Source of the DNA: Bugula neritina
Lineage: Eukaryota; Bryozoa; Gymnolaemata; Cheilostomatida; Bugulidae
Direction of reading: 5' to 3'
Length of the DNA: 64,000 bases
NCBI GenBank assembly: GCA_964035545.1
Contig: OZ037768.1
Coordinates: 9,043,241-9,107,240 of the forward strand
Shown piece by piece: positions 28,601 through 40,500 of this stretch. The notes under the pieces are model-generated. The model did not search any database, was not told the DNA's origin, and saw only the letters and a program-made list of their open reading frames with translations. Position numbers and translations under genes: made by a program. Numbering within the stretch: the first letter of the stretch is position 1; every line of letters starts with the position of its first letter.

Positions 28601-30199
28601 TCTACAGAATAAACTAAAAACTTACCAGGGGTAGCAGTTATCAATGCATAGAAAAGTGCTATTGTATGTCCAACTTAAAGTCACCTTTATTTAGCACATG
28701 AACATATTTTTATATATGGTTTATTACACCCAGCTAACTAATTCTATCACACAGCTGAATATTTATACATTACCAGCTTTACTGACTTCCACACTGAAAT
28801 CTTCTAGCATTACACTGTCATAGCCTTCTACCAGTATATCTTTCCTGAAAAATCAAGCCAATGTATGGAACTGAAGTTTAATTTAATCATCAGTATAAGT
28901 GGTTAATAATTTTGTGAATTAGAAAAAAGCTAACCTACCATATTCCTTGGGTGGGGAATGAAGGGCCCCAGTCCCAGGAGAAACTGGCTTGCTCCTTTCT
29001 AATGAAATTAGGATGACACTGGCCATGTTGAACATCAGGTGGGCATACAGGGGGCACACTATATGGGTACGCTTTACTTTGAGAGGCAGCATAAGTTACA
29101 GCAGACGTAAAATTAATCACCAGCTCATTAGAACCCTGTAAAGTGTACAAAACACATTCAAATATTCTCTATAAATACATAAACACACATTCTATGTATG
29201 CATGTAAACTGCATGTAAACAAACTACTGATGTATCTGAAAACAGCTTTGCATTACTTATATTTCGGCAAGTTCCAAAAAATAGTTGGGCTCAGAATACG
29301 GATTTACAATCTAAAAGTATTCCAGCAACCTTAATTTTAACAAAAGCAATTATTAACTGAAAGTTTATAATTTAAATGAGAGTAAAGAGATTTAACAACT
29401 ATTGTAATATTATAAATATTTTAAAAGAAAACTTACAGTTTTAAGGTAGTGCTTTATTGGAAACCGATACTTTATAAATTGATTGCTTGTTTTGCCAACA
29501 ATGACACCGTTGATGTAGATAACACTGACAGTGTCTATACCATGACATACTAAATCTATAGACTCCTTAGCCTTCAGAAAGGATGACACTAAATATCAAA
29601 TAATAAAAATATTAATAAATTAGAAATATTCTCTGTCAAAGAACTATTTTCATTTTAAATTTGAAACAGGAGTTAAATTTAATAATATTGCAAGATAACT
29701 AAATCAACAAATTAGTGGGTCAAGCAGTAACAAATGTTAAAATAAATAACATAGGGCTACCTGTAAAAGAGTGTTTATATTGCCAATCATACATGCTATA
29801 TTTAGCATATCGAATATCATTGTATCGGTTATACGGATCTTCTATCACTTTATTAGCCAACAAATCAGTGTACATTGAGCCTGGCACAGTAGCCTTAAGG
29901 TGCATCCCAAGTTCTACAAACAAATTGCATATTATAATGTAAGATAAATTAAAATATTCTCTATTATAAAATAAATGGCGAGTGATGCCTACAGATTGAG
30001 CCTACGAAAATTAGTTTCAATTAAGTTTTTCAATGCATTATCCCATTAAATTCAGAGAAAATTTATTGAATTAAATTTTACCTGTCGATGAGGCCAGCCA
30101 CGAGTTTCCATTTAGATTTAGAACAAGTGGAGATGCAGATGCTAGCGCAAAGACAGTTGTGCTAAGGGAAGAGATCACAAGCAGAAGAGCCACCTTCAT
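22697..30199 (-). CDS. MANBA: Lysosomal beta-mannosidase (GH2), 17 exons, complete
   Basis: Cleaves terminal beta-linked mannose in lysosomal N-glycan breakdown. The start at 30199 gives a hydrophobic signal peptide ([18 protein letters not shown]). Exons: 30199-30082, 29913-29761, 29588-29437, 29135-28939, 28844-28774, 28466-28285, 27969-27813, 27362-27222, 27081-26917, 25555-25476, 25153-24963, 24758-24579, 24346-24249, 24157-24013, 23773-23565, 23270-23094 and 22918-22697 (stop at 22697). The total is about 880 codons, matching the usual family length near 879. GH2 landmarks are in order: sugar-binding domain with [14 protein letters not shown], the WWPNGYGQQ stretch, then RVWGGGIYE and [12 protein letters not shown] in the barrel. 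The general acid/base Glu lies in [10 protein letters not shown] (about residue 463), and the nucleophile Glu in [12 protein letters not shown] (about residue 559). Several Asn-X-Ser/Thr sites fit lysosomal sorting. The catalytic motifs are intact and no frameshift is seen. Confidence 0.95.
25557..26916 (-). other. Longest MANBA intron
   Basis: Very AT-rich intron between the exon with the acid/base motif and the preceding exon. No gene-like or repeat structure recognised. Confidence 0.6.
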
Positions 30200-30462
30200 G
30201 TCTGTTCCTGCAAATTCTTAAAACCATTGTTAGAGCAATTTAAATTATCCAAGCCTCAACAATTTTGAAGGGTTTAAAAATTTTAGAGTTCATGCTCTAA
30301 GTCGCATTAGCTATAATAAAGTCAATTAGTCAACCATTGTGGAAATAAAGATTGCAACCAGCTTAAAATTTAATCAAAAACTCCACATTACCTCCAAATC
30401 ATTATTATGTACACTCTACCGTAAAGACTATAGAGTTTCTCAACCAGCAGAGTATAAGATAT

Positions 30463-30846
30463 TGTAATGGTTAGGGGAAGTATACCACCCAGTGTCCCCT
30501 GCTAAACATGACTCTATAGATTATGGCGAAACTAACGTCAAGGACGACAACTCCGCAAGCCCTTGCCGCATGTCTATGCGGTGCCCTATCAGTAACGACA
30601 GATGGCACCGCCGGAATCTTGTGTCATTCAATCAGGATCGACTCTGTATATATAAGCAATGCCTTCCGGCTCCCACAGCAGTCTTGGGCAGTAGTAGTAG
30701 ATAACTAGGTTGACTTTATGTAATTGTTTCAGCTATTGTACTTGTTCTCTTTATACTTATACTGATTTTTGATCGTGCGTAATTGATTAACAATATAGTT
30801 CTCTTGTTAAATGATCAACTAGTTCGGTTCTTCACATAACCTCACA
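30463..30846 (+). mobile_element. Probable solo LTR about 260 bp upstream of MANBA
   Basis: A block of clearly higher GC than its flanks. It begins TGTAATGGTTAGGGG and ends near TTCACA (30836) or CCTCACA (30846). In the middle is a TATA-like CTGTATATATAAGC near 30645. That layout fits a U3-R-U5 solo LTR. AGATAT occurs just before the block (30457-30462) and again at 30849-30854, a possible target duplication, though it would put the end two bases past the usual CA. It is unlike the LTR at 47107, so a different family. No internal genes are present. Confidence 0.4.
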
Positions 30847-30854
30847 GTAGATAT

Positions 30855-31339
30855 GCAGTAACTACCAGCATACAATAATACCCAAACTAGTAGTGCACAA
30901 AACTACAACAGTATTTGGTCAAATGCTTACAGAAACTGGTCAAAGTAGAACTCAAAGCAATTTATTTTTTTTAAAGCTTTCCTTTATATATCTATACACA
31001 CACTCATATCGCCTCATAACAAACCAAAACTTATAAGTAATAGCCCAACCTAAAAACATCTCTAAAAACCTTTAAAAGTATTTTAAATAACTGGATAGTT
31101 AAAAACTCAGCATGATCATAAGTATAAGTATAACACAATCACAATAACTATAAGTATAAGCATAGGCTAACTCTAAGTTTCAGTATGAGTATGAGACACT
31201 ATGAGTATTACTATAACTCTATGACTATGATCATCAAATTGACTATATAATTACAAAGATAGCGTTTCTTAAAGTTGAACTTAATGAAAATCACTAATCA
31301 GTATCACAACCACAATCATAAACTTAAAGTGATAATGAC
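30855..31339. repeat. Degenerate ATAAGT/ATGAGT-type simple repeats
   Basis: Scattered runs such as AAGTATAAGTATAAC and AGTATGAGTATGAG, with no strict period. They lie at the 3' side of the truncated LINE and merge into it. No gene is seen. Confidence 0.6.
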
Positions 31340-32897
31340 TATGATTACTTGTCGATACCTGTCGATGTTATTTCCACACTGGACCTCCCTAGAGGGAAGA
31401 AGGGGTGTGCCTCATATAAAAAACTAAGTTGTCAGTACTTGGACAGTAGTCTAAAAAGTGTTAACATTCTTGTGCAGATTAACTCAACAGGCTAACTAGC
31501 CTGTCTGTGTGTGATCAGTGCTGATCCTCATATCTCTTATTGTTCGTGGGAGAAAACTATAAAGATACCCATTCCTGTTCGCTCTCACTGATCTGGGAAA
31601 TCCTGAAACCTGAGACCGAGTCTGTACAGTGCTTGTGGTCCGCTGATCTAGAAAATCATTATAGGCAGCACTCAGAGTTGGATGTTGTTCTTCCTTGGAC
31701 AATATTTTTAGAAGAAGGCTGATGCGTCGGCTTTTCCTCCTTAGATCAAGCGGCTCCAAACACAGCTTTTTCATCTCCTCCCCAATATCAGTTCTTCCTT
31801 TGCTGTTAGAGATAAAACGCACAGCATCTGTTTGAACATTCTCCATTATACTTATATGATTTTTGCTAGATGGGTCCCAGGCTGCACTGGCATATTCCAA
31901 GTGTGGGAGACAGAGGGCTTTGTAGGCAATAAGCTTTGCTCTCCTGGGGGCCCAGTAGAGTGCACGTTTTATCATACCTAATTGCCGTTTTGCAACAAGA
32001 ACCTTTTTTAGGATGTGTTGGTCAAATTTACAGTCTGATTGCAGTGTTACACCAAGGTATTTTGTTGAGTCAACATGATCTAACACTGATCCACTAAGCT
32101 TGTATTGGGGAGTGTCGGTCTTAGGGTTAAAGCTGATTATCTTGCTCTTGGAGATGTTAAATGACATTCCCCACTTATTCGCCCAAGTACTAAGAGAGTC
32201 CAGGTTGCGCTGAAATCTCTTACAGTCTTCAGATGAGGAAATTTCTTGGTAAACAAGTGTGTCATCGGCAAAAATAGCACAAGAGCAGTTGAGACACTCA
32301 GGAAGATCATTTATAAAGACTAAAAAAAGTACCGGCCCTAACACTGATCCCTGTGGTACACCTGAGCAAACCGGCTTTGGATCCGAGCTGCAGCCATGTA
32401 ACACAACACGCTGCTTTCTGTCTGTAAGAAAGTTGTGAACCCATCGTAGCAGATAATTGTCAACATCGGCAATTTGAGAAAGCTTCTGTAGCAGAAGTCC
32501 ATGCGGGACCCGATCAAATGCCTTGGTAAAGTCTAGCACAGCAGCATGGACAGTCTTTTGGTTATCGATAGCATACAGAATGTCATGCATAGTTGCACAG
32601 ATCTGCGTCTCACAGGGGAGGCCTCTTCTGAAACCATGCTGCCTGTTGTTGAGCTTTGTGTCAATCTTTTCTAGCAGGTTTCTCAGGACGATGTGTTCCA
32701 AAATCTTGCAAGGAATGCTGGTCAAGGATATTAGACGGTAGTTATTGACACTGACCGTACTTCCTGATTTGTGAAGTGGTGACACATTGGCTCTTTTCCA
32801 GTCCAATGGAAGTTGCCCAGTTTGAAGAGAAACTTGAAAAATCTTACTCAAGCATGCAGCGGTAAGTTCAATATCTATGCTCAAATCAGCTTTCCCA
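31340..32897 (-). mobile_element. 5'-truncated LINE (CR1/L2/Jockey-like) encoding reverse transcriptase and tail
   Basis: The minus-strand frame 32884-31496 is 462 codons, open to its stop. It covers most RT blocks: the AFDRVPHGLLLQKL block, GVPQGSVLGPVLF, the catalytic FADDTLVYQ, the STKYLGVTLQS block, and a C-terminal end FLPRTIRDMR. The same C-terminus (FLPRTIREMR) ends the LINE at 60780-63551, so the two copies belong to related but clearly diverged families. The 5' end breaks off inside the RT N-terminal region near 32897, abutting ATGAGT simple repeats. That is the normal result of incomplete target-primed reverse transcription. Endonuclease and ORF1 are missing. Roughly 150 bp of 3' UTR follow the stop. 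Confidence 0.9.
31496..32884 (-). pseudogene. Truncated LINE ORF2 (RT domain without endonuclease)
   Basis: Open over 462 codons with no internal stop, so the truncated copy is not old. The RT active-site motif is FADD where the other copy has YADD. It cannot be autonomous because the endonuclease and the first RT blocks are absent. The stop is at 31496. Confidence 0.88.
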
Positions 32898-33150
32898 ATG
32901 AGTATGAGTATGAGTATCAGTATGAGATTGAGTATGACAATCCACTGTTAAAGTTATTACTTCTGCAATGAATACATATACTTATAGCTATAATATAAAC
33001 TATATTAGTTATTACTATATACCCATACTCATAGTGATAGTCGATGTCATACTCATACTCGTACTGATACTCATACTAATATAGTAATAACTAGGTCTGA
33101 TAGTTCTCAGCTCTGTTAAGAAAGTTATACTTATACTTATACAACCACAA
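32898..33150. repeat. Degenerate ATGAGT/ACTCAT simple repeats
   Basis: Runs such as ATGAGTATGAGTATGAG and, inverted further on, CATACTCATACTCGTAC. Opposite arms could pair. They lie at the 5' break of the LINE. Confidence 0.75.
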
Positions 33151-33718
33151 TGAGATATAATGACCACAAAACCACCATCTATAATAAAACTAATAAGTCA
33201 CCGAAACTGTCAAGAAAAATTGCCAATTTAATTAGTAAATTTATCAAAATTAAAGTAAAAGCCAAAAGGGGCACGTTGGTGATAACTTACAAAGGGTTAA
33301 AGTTCACACTGATCACTTACGAATTGGACACGCCTTTCTCTTATTTAGACTGATATCTTTCAAAATAGCTAGCACCAATGAACTCAATAATTATTGAGTC
33401 TATTCCAGCTCAGTGGCTAGCACACTGAACTGGAAAAATATTGTTTTTAGTTCAGTTCTTAAGTGTCGAAGCTCATTTTACCAAGGCCGTTTATTTAGAA
33501 TCTTTCACAGTACGAGCTTTTCTAGTATTACAGCGACTCAAATTCGTTCACTTGTCATATTTTACTGAAAAGAAGCTAAGCTAAAACTCTGTGAGCATTT
33601 TACAGCGTGAGGCTGAGTGGCTTTACAGTTACTAATAGCAGTAAACCTTTTGCCCACCACTTCATTATTATGTTCAAAGATATTAGGTGATTTGAATACC
33701 TAGATAATTCTTAACAAA
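33151..33718. other. Region upstream of MRPS11 with an eroded tRNA-SINE-like stretch
   Basis: Mostly AT-rich, presumably including the MRPS11 promoter. At 33405-33480 the plus strand reads AGCTCAGTGGCTAGCACAC, similar to a tRNA D-arm/A-box, followed about 40 bases on by AGTTCAGTTCTTAAG, which may be a decayed B-box. This could be the head of an old SINE. Nothing else is recognised. Confidence 0.4.
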
Positions 33719-36700
33719 ATGCTGCTTAAAACTTTTCATCAAACTTTAAAAAAGCATATTAATTCAAGTTGTTCCTATACTCGGTTCGCCTCGTACACAT
33801 CGTTTTCTGACACCTACAACATTTTTGTTCACGGCAACCTGAACCCTAATTTTAACTTGCAGTTAAAAGCGCAAGGAATAAAACTGAATAGAACATGCAG
33901 ATGTAGATTTACAAGCAATAGTTTGTCTAAAGTCACCACACCAATTGTCTATGGAAATACAATTAAAGGTAACATTAACACTAACTCTAAGTGAAGTCTA
34001 ACAGTAACAATTTAAAGTTGAACTTAAATTTAATCAATTATTATTAATATTACTAATAGTAATACTATCTTTTTAAAAGTAAAATATACAAGAAGTTATA
34101 AAAAATCATAATTAGATTTTTAATTTCAGTAGCACTATTGCCTTCACTAGCTGTAGATGACTATTAGTATTAGTATTACTATTCTTCACTAGGTACTTAA
34201 TCTATACTGGAGACAATGATCATAAAGATGATAATTATAATTATTGCAGTTGAAAATTGTGAATTAAAACTATGTCTATACTTATACTTATGCTTATAAT
34301 TCTAGTAATTATTATTTATATTAAAAACTTACCCTAGATCTAATAGCTGTAGCATCATTAGCATTACTATGATAATCACAATTGACATGATTAGGCCTAG
34401 CACAAATAATGGTATCAGTATAACTATAATTAGATGTGCTAATACTTGAATTAAACTTTTAATATAGCTTATTTCTCTATTTTTTATGAATAAAATTTAT
34501 GGATTGTTGTAGTAGCCCTAGTGGTCAAAAATTAGTTCCCTTTGGTTTATGTTCATTTTCAGAAATGACTACAATATGTTAATAGTGATAGTTATTACTG
34601 TACTACAAATGTTTTAATTTATTAACCACACCTACAGTACTTAGAGTTAGTTACTCTCTTATAATCTAATTATGGTCAGGTTTGCTCTTTTGTATTTCAT
34701 GTAGTAGAAGTTTACATAGTATATATGTATTTATATAATTAGTTGTAGAGCTACCATTGGGTGATTCATTAACATTTCTGAATATTTGTAAAAACTGCTC
34801 AAATTTCTATGTTGCTTTATGAACATATTAAAATATTTCAATTTGTAGCAGTATTTAGTAATATTGATTGAGGAAAATATTTCCGTATCACGCAGTTAAT
34901 TTGGGTATTGGATGGACTTGATTCATTTTGAATGTAGAAAAATACTTCACTAGAAGTTGCATGCTAGTTACTATCATTGAAAATGTTACTTTTTTTCTTT
35001 TTTTATCATGGACGTTTTAATACTTTTTCTAGTAACTTGTTTAAATGATTGATGTTATAGATGCATACTCAACACGACCATATTGCACAAAAAGTTCAAA
35101 CAATCCTCCAGAAAATGATGATTTATCTACTCTCCTTGGTCAGTTATCTTCAACTAAGAAGGCTTCAGGACAAACATTTGATTATGATGTCAAGTTGGAG
35201 CATGTGTTCAATGAAGAACCGCAACAGAGTTTGCCTGGTCATAGAATAAGGTTGGATGTCTCATAATACTGAAAGTTGTGCTCTAACCGGTTGTTTATGA
35301 CGGTTAACGTGTTATGTTAATATGACTAGGCTGTTAGCTGTAATGCTTTTGTTTTTTATAGTAAGTATATAAAGATTCATATCAGGGTTTTCATTAAAAA
35401 AAAACTTCAAAATATTATTGACTTCTATATGTTTATACATTTTTTATCTTCAAAGAGTGCCCCAAGCTACATTGGTGATTGGAAGGATCAACATAATATT
35501 TTGATATTGAATGATACAAATGATTAAAATATTTTGTCTTTAGGGGAATTCTTGTGCCCACAGCTGAAACTCATGGGTCTGTGATCAATGGGCAAAAGTA
35601 TTCAGATCTTCCTGTTGCTAATGTAAAAGCTTCCTACAACAACACAATAATTACCATTAGCAAAGCCTCAGGTTAGTAAGAACAGTATTCACAGTAGAGG
35701 TCATATAACCTGGTGCTATTTTGAAAAATTGGTGTACATGTTTCAAAGCCAGTTAAAGTTTTTATTATATTCACATATATAGTACAATAAAGCTAACAAG
35801 TGTTGATAAACAACATTTTGATTTATTTCTAGGTGCTGTTATCTGTACATCTTCTGGGGTAAGTAGATTCTGCACCCATTAATAAATTTTGCTACCATGT
35901 ACAGAAATTTGCTAGACATATTATTTCATTTTTGGGCTCTGGTTTCTGTAACAGTTCCCATTGTGTTCTTTTAGGGTATTGTCGGCTTCAGAAATGCCAA
36001 GAAGAAAACTACCATAGCTGCTCAGACTGCTGGGTTAGACGCCAGTAAAGTATGTTAAGAAATTATTAGTATGAATAATTTAAATACTTGCCAAATTGAA
36101 ACTCTACACTCAAAAAGGTTGCCAATTTCTAGCCTTTGCGATTTCATTCAAACTTTGTCAGTGTATGAAATGATTTTTTGGGCAATGTATGCATTTTTTA
36201 ATATAAGTATTTGATGGTGTCTTCACTAATATAGTCATTTACAGAAAGCTGTGCAGAAAGGATTGACACATATAAGAGTAGCCATAAGAGGTGTGGGTAA
36301 AGGCAGGCTGGTAAGTTTAGTTGTCTCAGGAGTAAACTGTGCACACCTTATGTGGTAAATGTGGCACCTCGGTTATTTCTTGTTTTAGTTTTTCAGCTCC
36401 AACAGCACTCTTTAGAACAGGAAAGCAATTTGCCTGCAGATAGTACATCTGCCTCTTCAAAATTATTGTTGGTAACAGATAATGGTTTGGGTTTCTCCTG
36501 AGCCACCAAATATATAATTTATAGTTCATTTGGTAATGTGCTTTAAGGGCAGTCTAACTTGTATGCAAGACCTATGTACAACTAAAATAATGTAATTATT
36601 ATAGCCCTCTATTTATTAGGAACTACACTATGAAAAATGCTCTCTATTTACATCTTGCCCTAATCACAGTTTGGGAGAAATTTGAATTACACAAGTAAAC

Positions 36701-37235
36701 AGGCCACAAGTTCAGCATGGTTACACTTACAAGTTCAAGTAACAGCTGGTTGTATCTTAGATGTACAAATAAGTGTTCTTCTGTTCTGTCTAATTAAAGT
36801 TATGTGAGAAGATTACCTCAAATTAGAAATTGGGCAACTGGGAATTTTTTGTGAATACAAAGATATGTAATAGGAATCGTGTGAATCAAGGCTTAAAAAC
36901 AAGCTCAATTAGAACAAATAATTATTAAACCAAGTACAGAGTATATTTTTTACATTGTGTCATGCCAAACAAATAGTTGAACTGTAAAAAATAGACACCG
37001 CCTGTAATTATTTACTAAGATAAAAAAGTCATTAATAAACATAAACAACAAGGCAGAATTTGATCATAAATTACAAATTTATAGATATAAGAAAGTTGGC
37101 ACTTGAACTATAATTACAATGTTTCAGGCAGCCTGTAAAGGTCTTGAAGAAGGTGGACTCACAGTGGTTTCTATTACAGATGTCACTCACATAGATTTCG
37201 GAACTCAAACACCAAGAAAGAAACGTCGTTTATAA
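33719..37235 (+). CDS. MRPS11: Mitochondrial small-subunit ribosomal protein uS11m
   Basis: Component of the mitoribosomal small-subunit platform. Exons: 33719-33968, 35061-35250, 35544-35671, 35833-35858, 35975-36049, 36245-36310 and 37128-37235. They sum to 843 nt, an exact 281 codons with stop (280 aa), and every junction is GT-AG and in phase. The uS11 core is clear: VKASYNNTIITISKASG, GFRNAKKKTTIAAQTAG, GLTHIRVAIRGVGKGRL, then the basic end GTQTPRKKRRL typical of the family. The first exon has the look of a mitochondrial presequence (Lys, Ser, Thr, Arg, no acids in the first 25 residues). Its join to exon 2 rests on phase and a good GTAACA donor, so it is less certain than the rest. At 280 residues it is longer than the vertebrate protein (about 194), because of the N-terminal part. 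Confidence 0.93.
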
Positions 37236-37567
37236 GCGCCGTTTAGTGGACTGTGTAACATACGAGTATCTAGTTCACATTATAATGTTATCTCAGTTTC
37301 CATTGGTTGTACAGAGCTCTCAACCTGAACCTCTTCCATTTGAACCAATGAAGTTTCTCTGTTGAAATTTGTTTTGAGTAAACTAACTCTTTCAGGTTTT
37401 GTAGATACTAAAATACAAGTATACTGTGCAAGCTGTTGAGTATTATTTATATTTACAATCTAGCAGCTATGTTATCAGCATTTACATGCATAAAATGATT
37501 GTTGAAAGAATGAGTAAACTTGATTCCATAGACTTGAATTCATTCGTATAATGGCCACATTATAATA
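37236..37567. other. Convergent intergenic gap between MRPS11 and the ZFAT-like gene
   Basis: Only about 330 bp separate the two stop codons, which face each other. The 3' UTRs must share or overlap this space. No clear AATAAA is seen for either gene; variant signals may be used. Confidence 0.6.
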
Positions 37568-40500
37568 CTAACCAGCTGGTGTTTGCACAAATATTTGTGA
37601 ATTGTTCTCTCTTGCAGTAGAAAGGGTAACTCCTTGTGTAGACACATCTGTATTATAGTCCAATATGACGGTGTGCACAGCATCATGCTTTTGCTAAACA
37701 TTTGATGGACAGAATTAGTGTACACATCAAAATCATAGGTAGCATGTATCATAATCAAGTAGCTAAGCAGTACTCTAACTGGTTATCTACATTCAAGCAC
37801 TGCGTTTCCATGACTTCACATTATGGGAATGGATGCTAGTATAGATTAATTTGTGGTTCCATACGATGTAACCTTTACCAAATGCTGATGAAAAATCCAT
37901 GATTAACATAATTAGAACAATGGAAACGCAGCGAAGTACACTTGGGACATCCATTATTGCTAAGTCTCTAGCAATAAGCTATGCAAGGCTCTCCTAGGAA
38001 ATGACTGGATAGGTAAGGGGTGACCCTACAAATGAGTAATATTTGTGAACTGCTTTTAGGGTATACAAATATTTGAATGTCCAAGTTTTTACCAAAAATT
38101 AGTTGTTAATTCTAAGATTGTGTTGATTATACACATTGACATTATGCATGAGCTACCATTTAAATGCAAGTCAATAAAATATAACCTGAGCGTTATATGA
38201 GAAACCATATATAATACAAGAAATAGCCAAGCAACACTGCTCCATGCTACACTAATCAGTTGTACTACATTAGTAATAGATTTGTGAAGGTTAAGCAAAA
38301 TAGCATATATGTGAAGAACTTACTAAGTTTTGGACAAGCTGCACACTACCCTGGAAGTCTTCAGGTTCAACTAAATACGAAAACATATATATATATTATT
38401 GTTGCACGTATGCAGCAACCTTCAAAAGACTAAAGATTTAGCCTTAGAGCTTCATATAAAAATAGCAAGTCATAGTATTGCACAGTTGATCCACATGAAA
38501 CGGCTTTCAAGAAACTTTGATGAATTTTTGCATAAAATAAATGAAAAGGCAATCCGTGATACAAATGCACCCAATATGTAAATACTCCTACATTTTGGAG
38601 TTATACAATGTATGTGGGTCACAGCTAGACTAATCGTAAATTGTACACTTGAGTTCAATAGATTGCTTACTATATGTTGTGCCATTCTCATGGCTGGTGT
38701 CTGAAGTAACCTGCATTAGTTGAGATCCATCTGTAGCAAGACTGCTCGCGTCCAGAGGAAATCTCATAACCTGTGATACATCACAAGGCTACCATTTGCA
38801 ATATGGACTATAGCAGAAAATAAATCTATGCCCAAACCACAAAAGTTATTATACAACATTTTATTAGAACACTTTGCGTGTGTTTTTTCTACCTGAAAAA
38901 TTATCAATAGCCCCATCCAGTTATGTGAAAACACTTGATAGATAAATGCACTATAAGCATCAAATCTACCTGAACATCGGAAGTGATACCATCTTGATTT
39001 TCCATGGGAATTATTTCTGTAATAACATCCTGACCAGAAGCTGCTCTTATGTCATTCATATGTATCCGATGTCGGTGACGTAAATGTCTTTTCATATCTG
39101 ATAAGTTACCAAACAAATACGAGCAACTGACACACTTGAAAACGTTAGTAGGTGTTCCTGATGTTAAACTGGTACCGACTTGCTCTCCGCCATGTGCACC
39201 TTCGCTGACTTTATAAGCAATCCCTGCAAAAAATTCAGTTAACAAGAATATGCAATACAAAACTATCTCTTATACAAAAGTCTATTCCAAAAATTTATAT
39301 CCTTTGTATACCAATTTTGGAGAATAAAATTTTAATGTTATTAGCCAATGTCACTTAAATTGAATATTCTTGTTTTATGAAAAGGCCAAGGCCTTAAGTT
39401 GCGTTAACACCTTCACGATTTTCAGTCAGAAATTGAATTTGGCCGAGTTGAAATTTCTCTGAGTTGCATTACATTGTAAAAGCCACTCGTCAAAATTTTT
39501 GTGCTGTGATAGCTTAATCGGCCGAGTTCAGAATAATACCTAAAAGGAGTAATAACTCCTTGTAAAAATCATTATTTAGTTATGACTTTGTCGATTAGAT
39601 GACGTACTTATATGTTAATAATCATATCGTTTATGCCTTCTCAATCATCGCTTTTTATGCTGTCAACTTGAGTAATTCACAATGTTTGTAAAGGGCATCA
39701 AATAGCAATTAGGCGAGTCAGATTTCACTTTTAGAAAGTAAGCTTCCACATCAATATGATTTCACCGAGTTCCAGTTTGACTATAAAGGGGTACACGGAC
39801 GAGTGTTATTAACTGAAACTCGGAACTTTTTTCAGTAGAGGTATAAACGCAACTTTATTCAGTGTAACAGTTAGGTATGGGTTATAATGGGAATCAAAAC
39901 TTGAATCAAATGCTAAAAATTAAAATTCTTTTAAAATATTTTAACAGTTTTATTTACACTGGCATGCCAGGTTCGAGCTTTAAATGTTTCATCTTCACAT
40001 GACATGCCGTCTTGAGTTAGAAGTAATTCATAGAGTTATCTTTACCTGGGTGATATCGAGTATAGTGAATCCTCATATAGCCAATAGTGTTTGCAGAAAA
40101 ATAGCAATGGTTGCATGAGAATTTCTTCAAAATATTGTGAGTCTCCATGTGCCTTATCAAATGACTTTTTTGTATTCCCTCATAATCGCATCTAAACAGT
40201 GAAAGTATCAAAACAACATGAAAACACTCACTTGCTTTGCAAACTATGAAAATAATTCAAGACTAAGAGTTCATAATCTGTACAGCATCTAGCTTTTGCA
40301 TGCATTATAGAATAAGAGAAAACATAATCTCTTTTACTATACTGCAACATATGAATTATAATCATTCGGTTTGAAGTTTCAGTACTTGAGTCAAATAGGC
40401 ATTGAAAAAAAAAATATTGGATGCGAGTTTCCAACATTAGCCCATCATATATTTTAAATATCCAGTTACATCAATTTCTTTTGCATTTAGATTGTATAAT

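Noticed and set aside
30492-30708. Two plus-strand ORFs of 60-70 codons
   Set aside because: They overlap in different frames, lie in a solo-LTR-like block and have no domain; chance ORFs in GC-richer DNA.
33150-33353. Plus-strand ORF of 67 codons upstream of MRPS11
   Set aside because: Lysine/isoleucine-rich as expected from AT-rich DNA, no domain; not in phase with a clear splice site.
35061-35249. Alternative frame starting at an ATG exactly at the exon 2 acceptor of MRPS11
   Set aside because: The other frame continues into the uS11 core through in-phase splices; this one does not.
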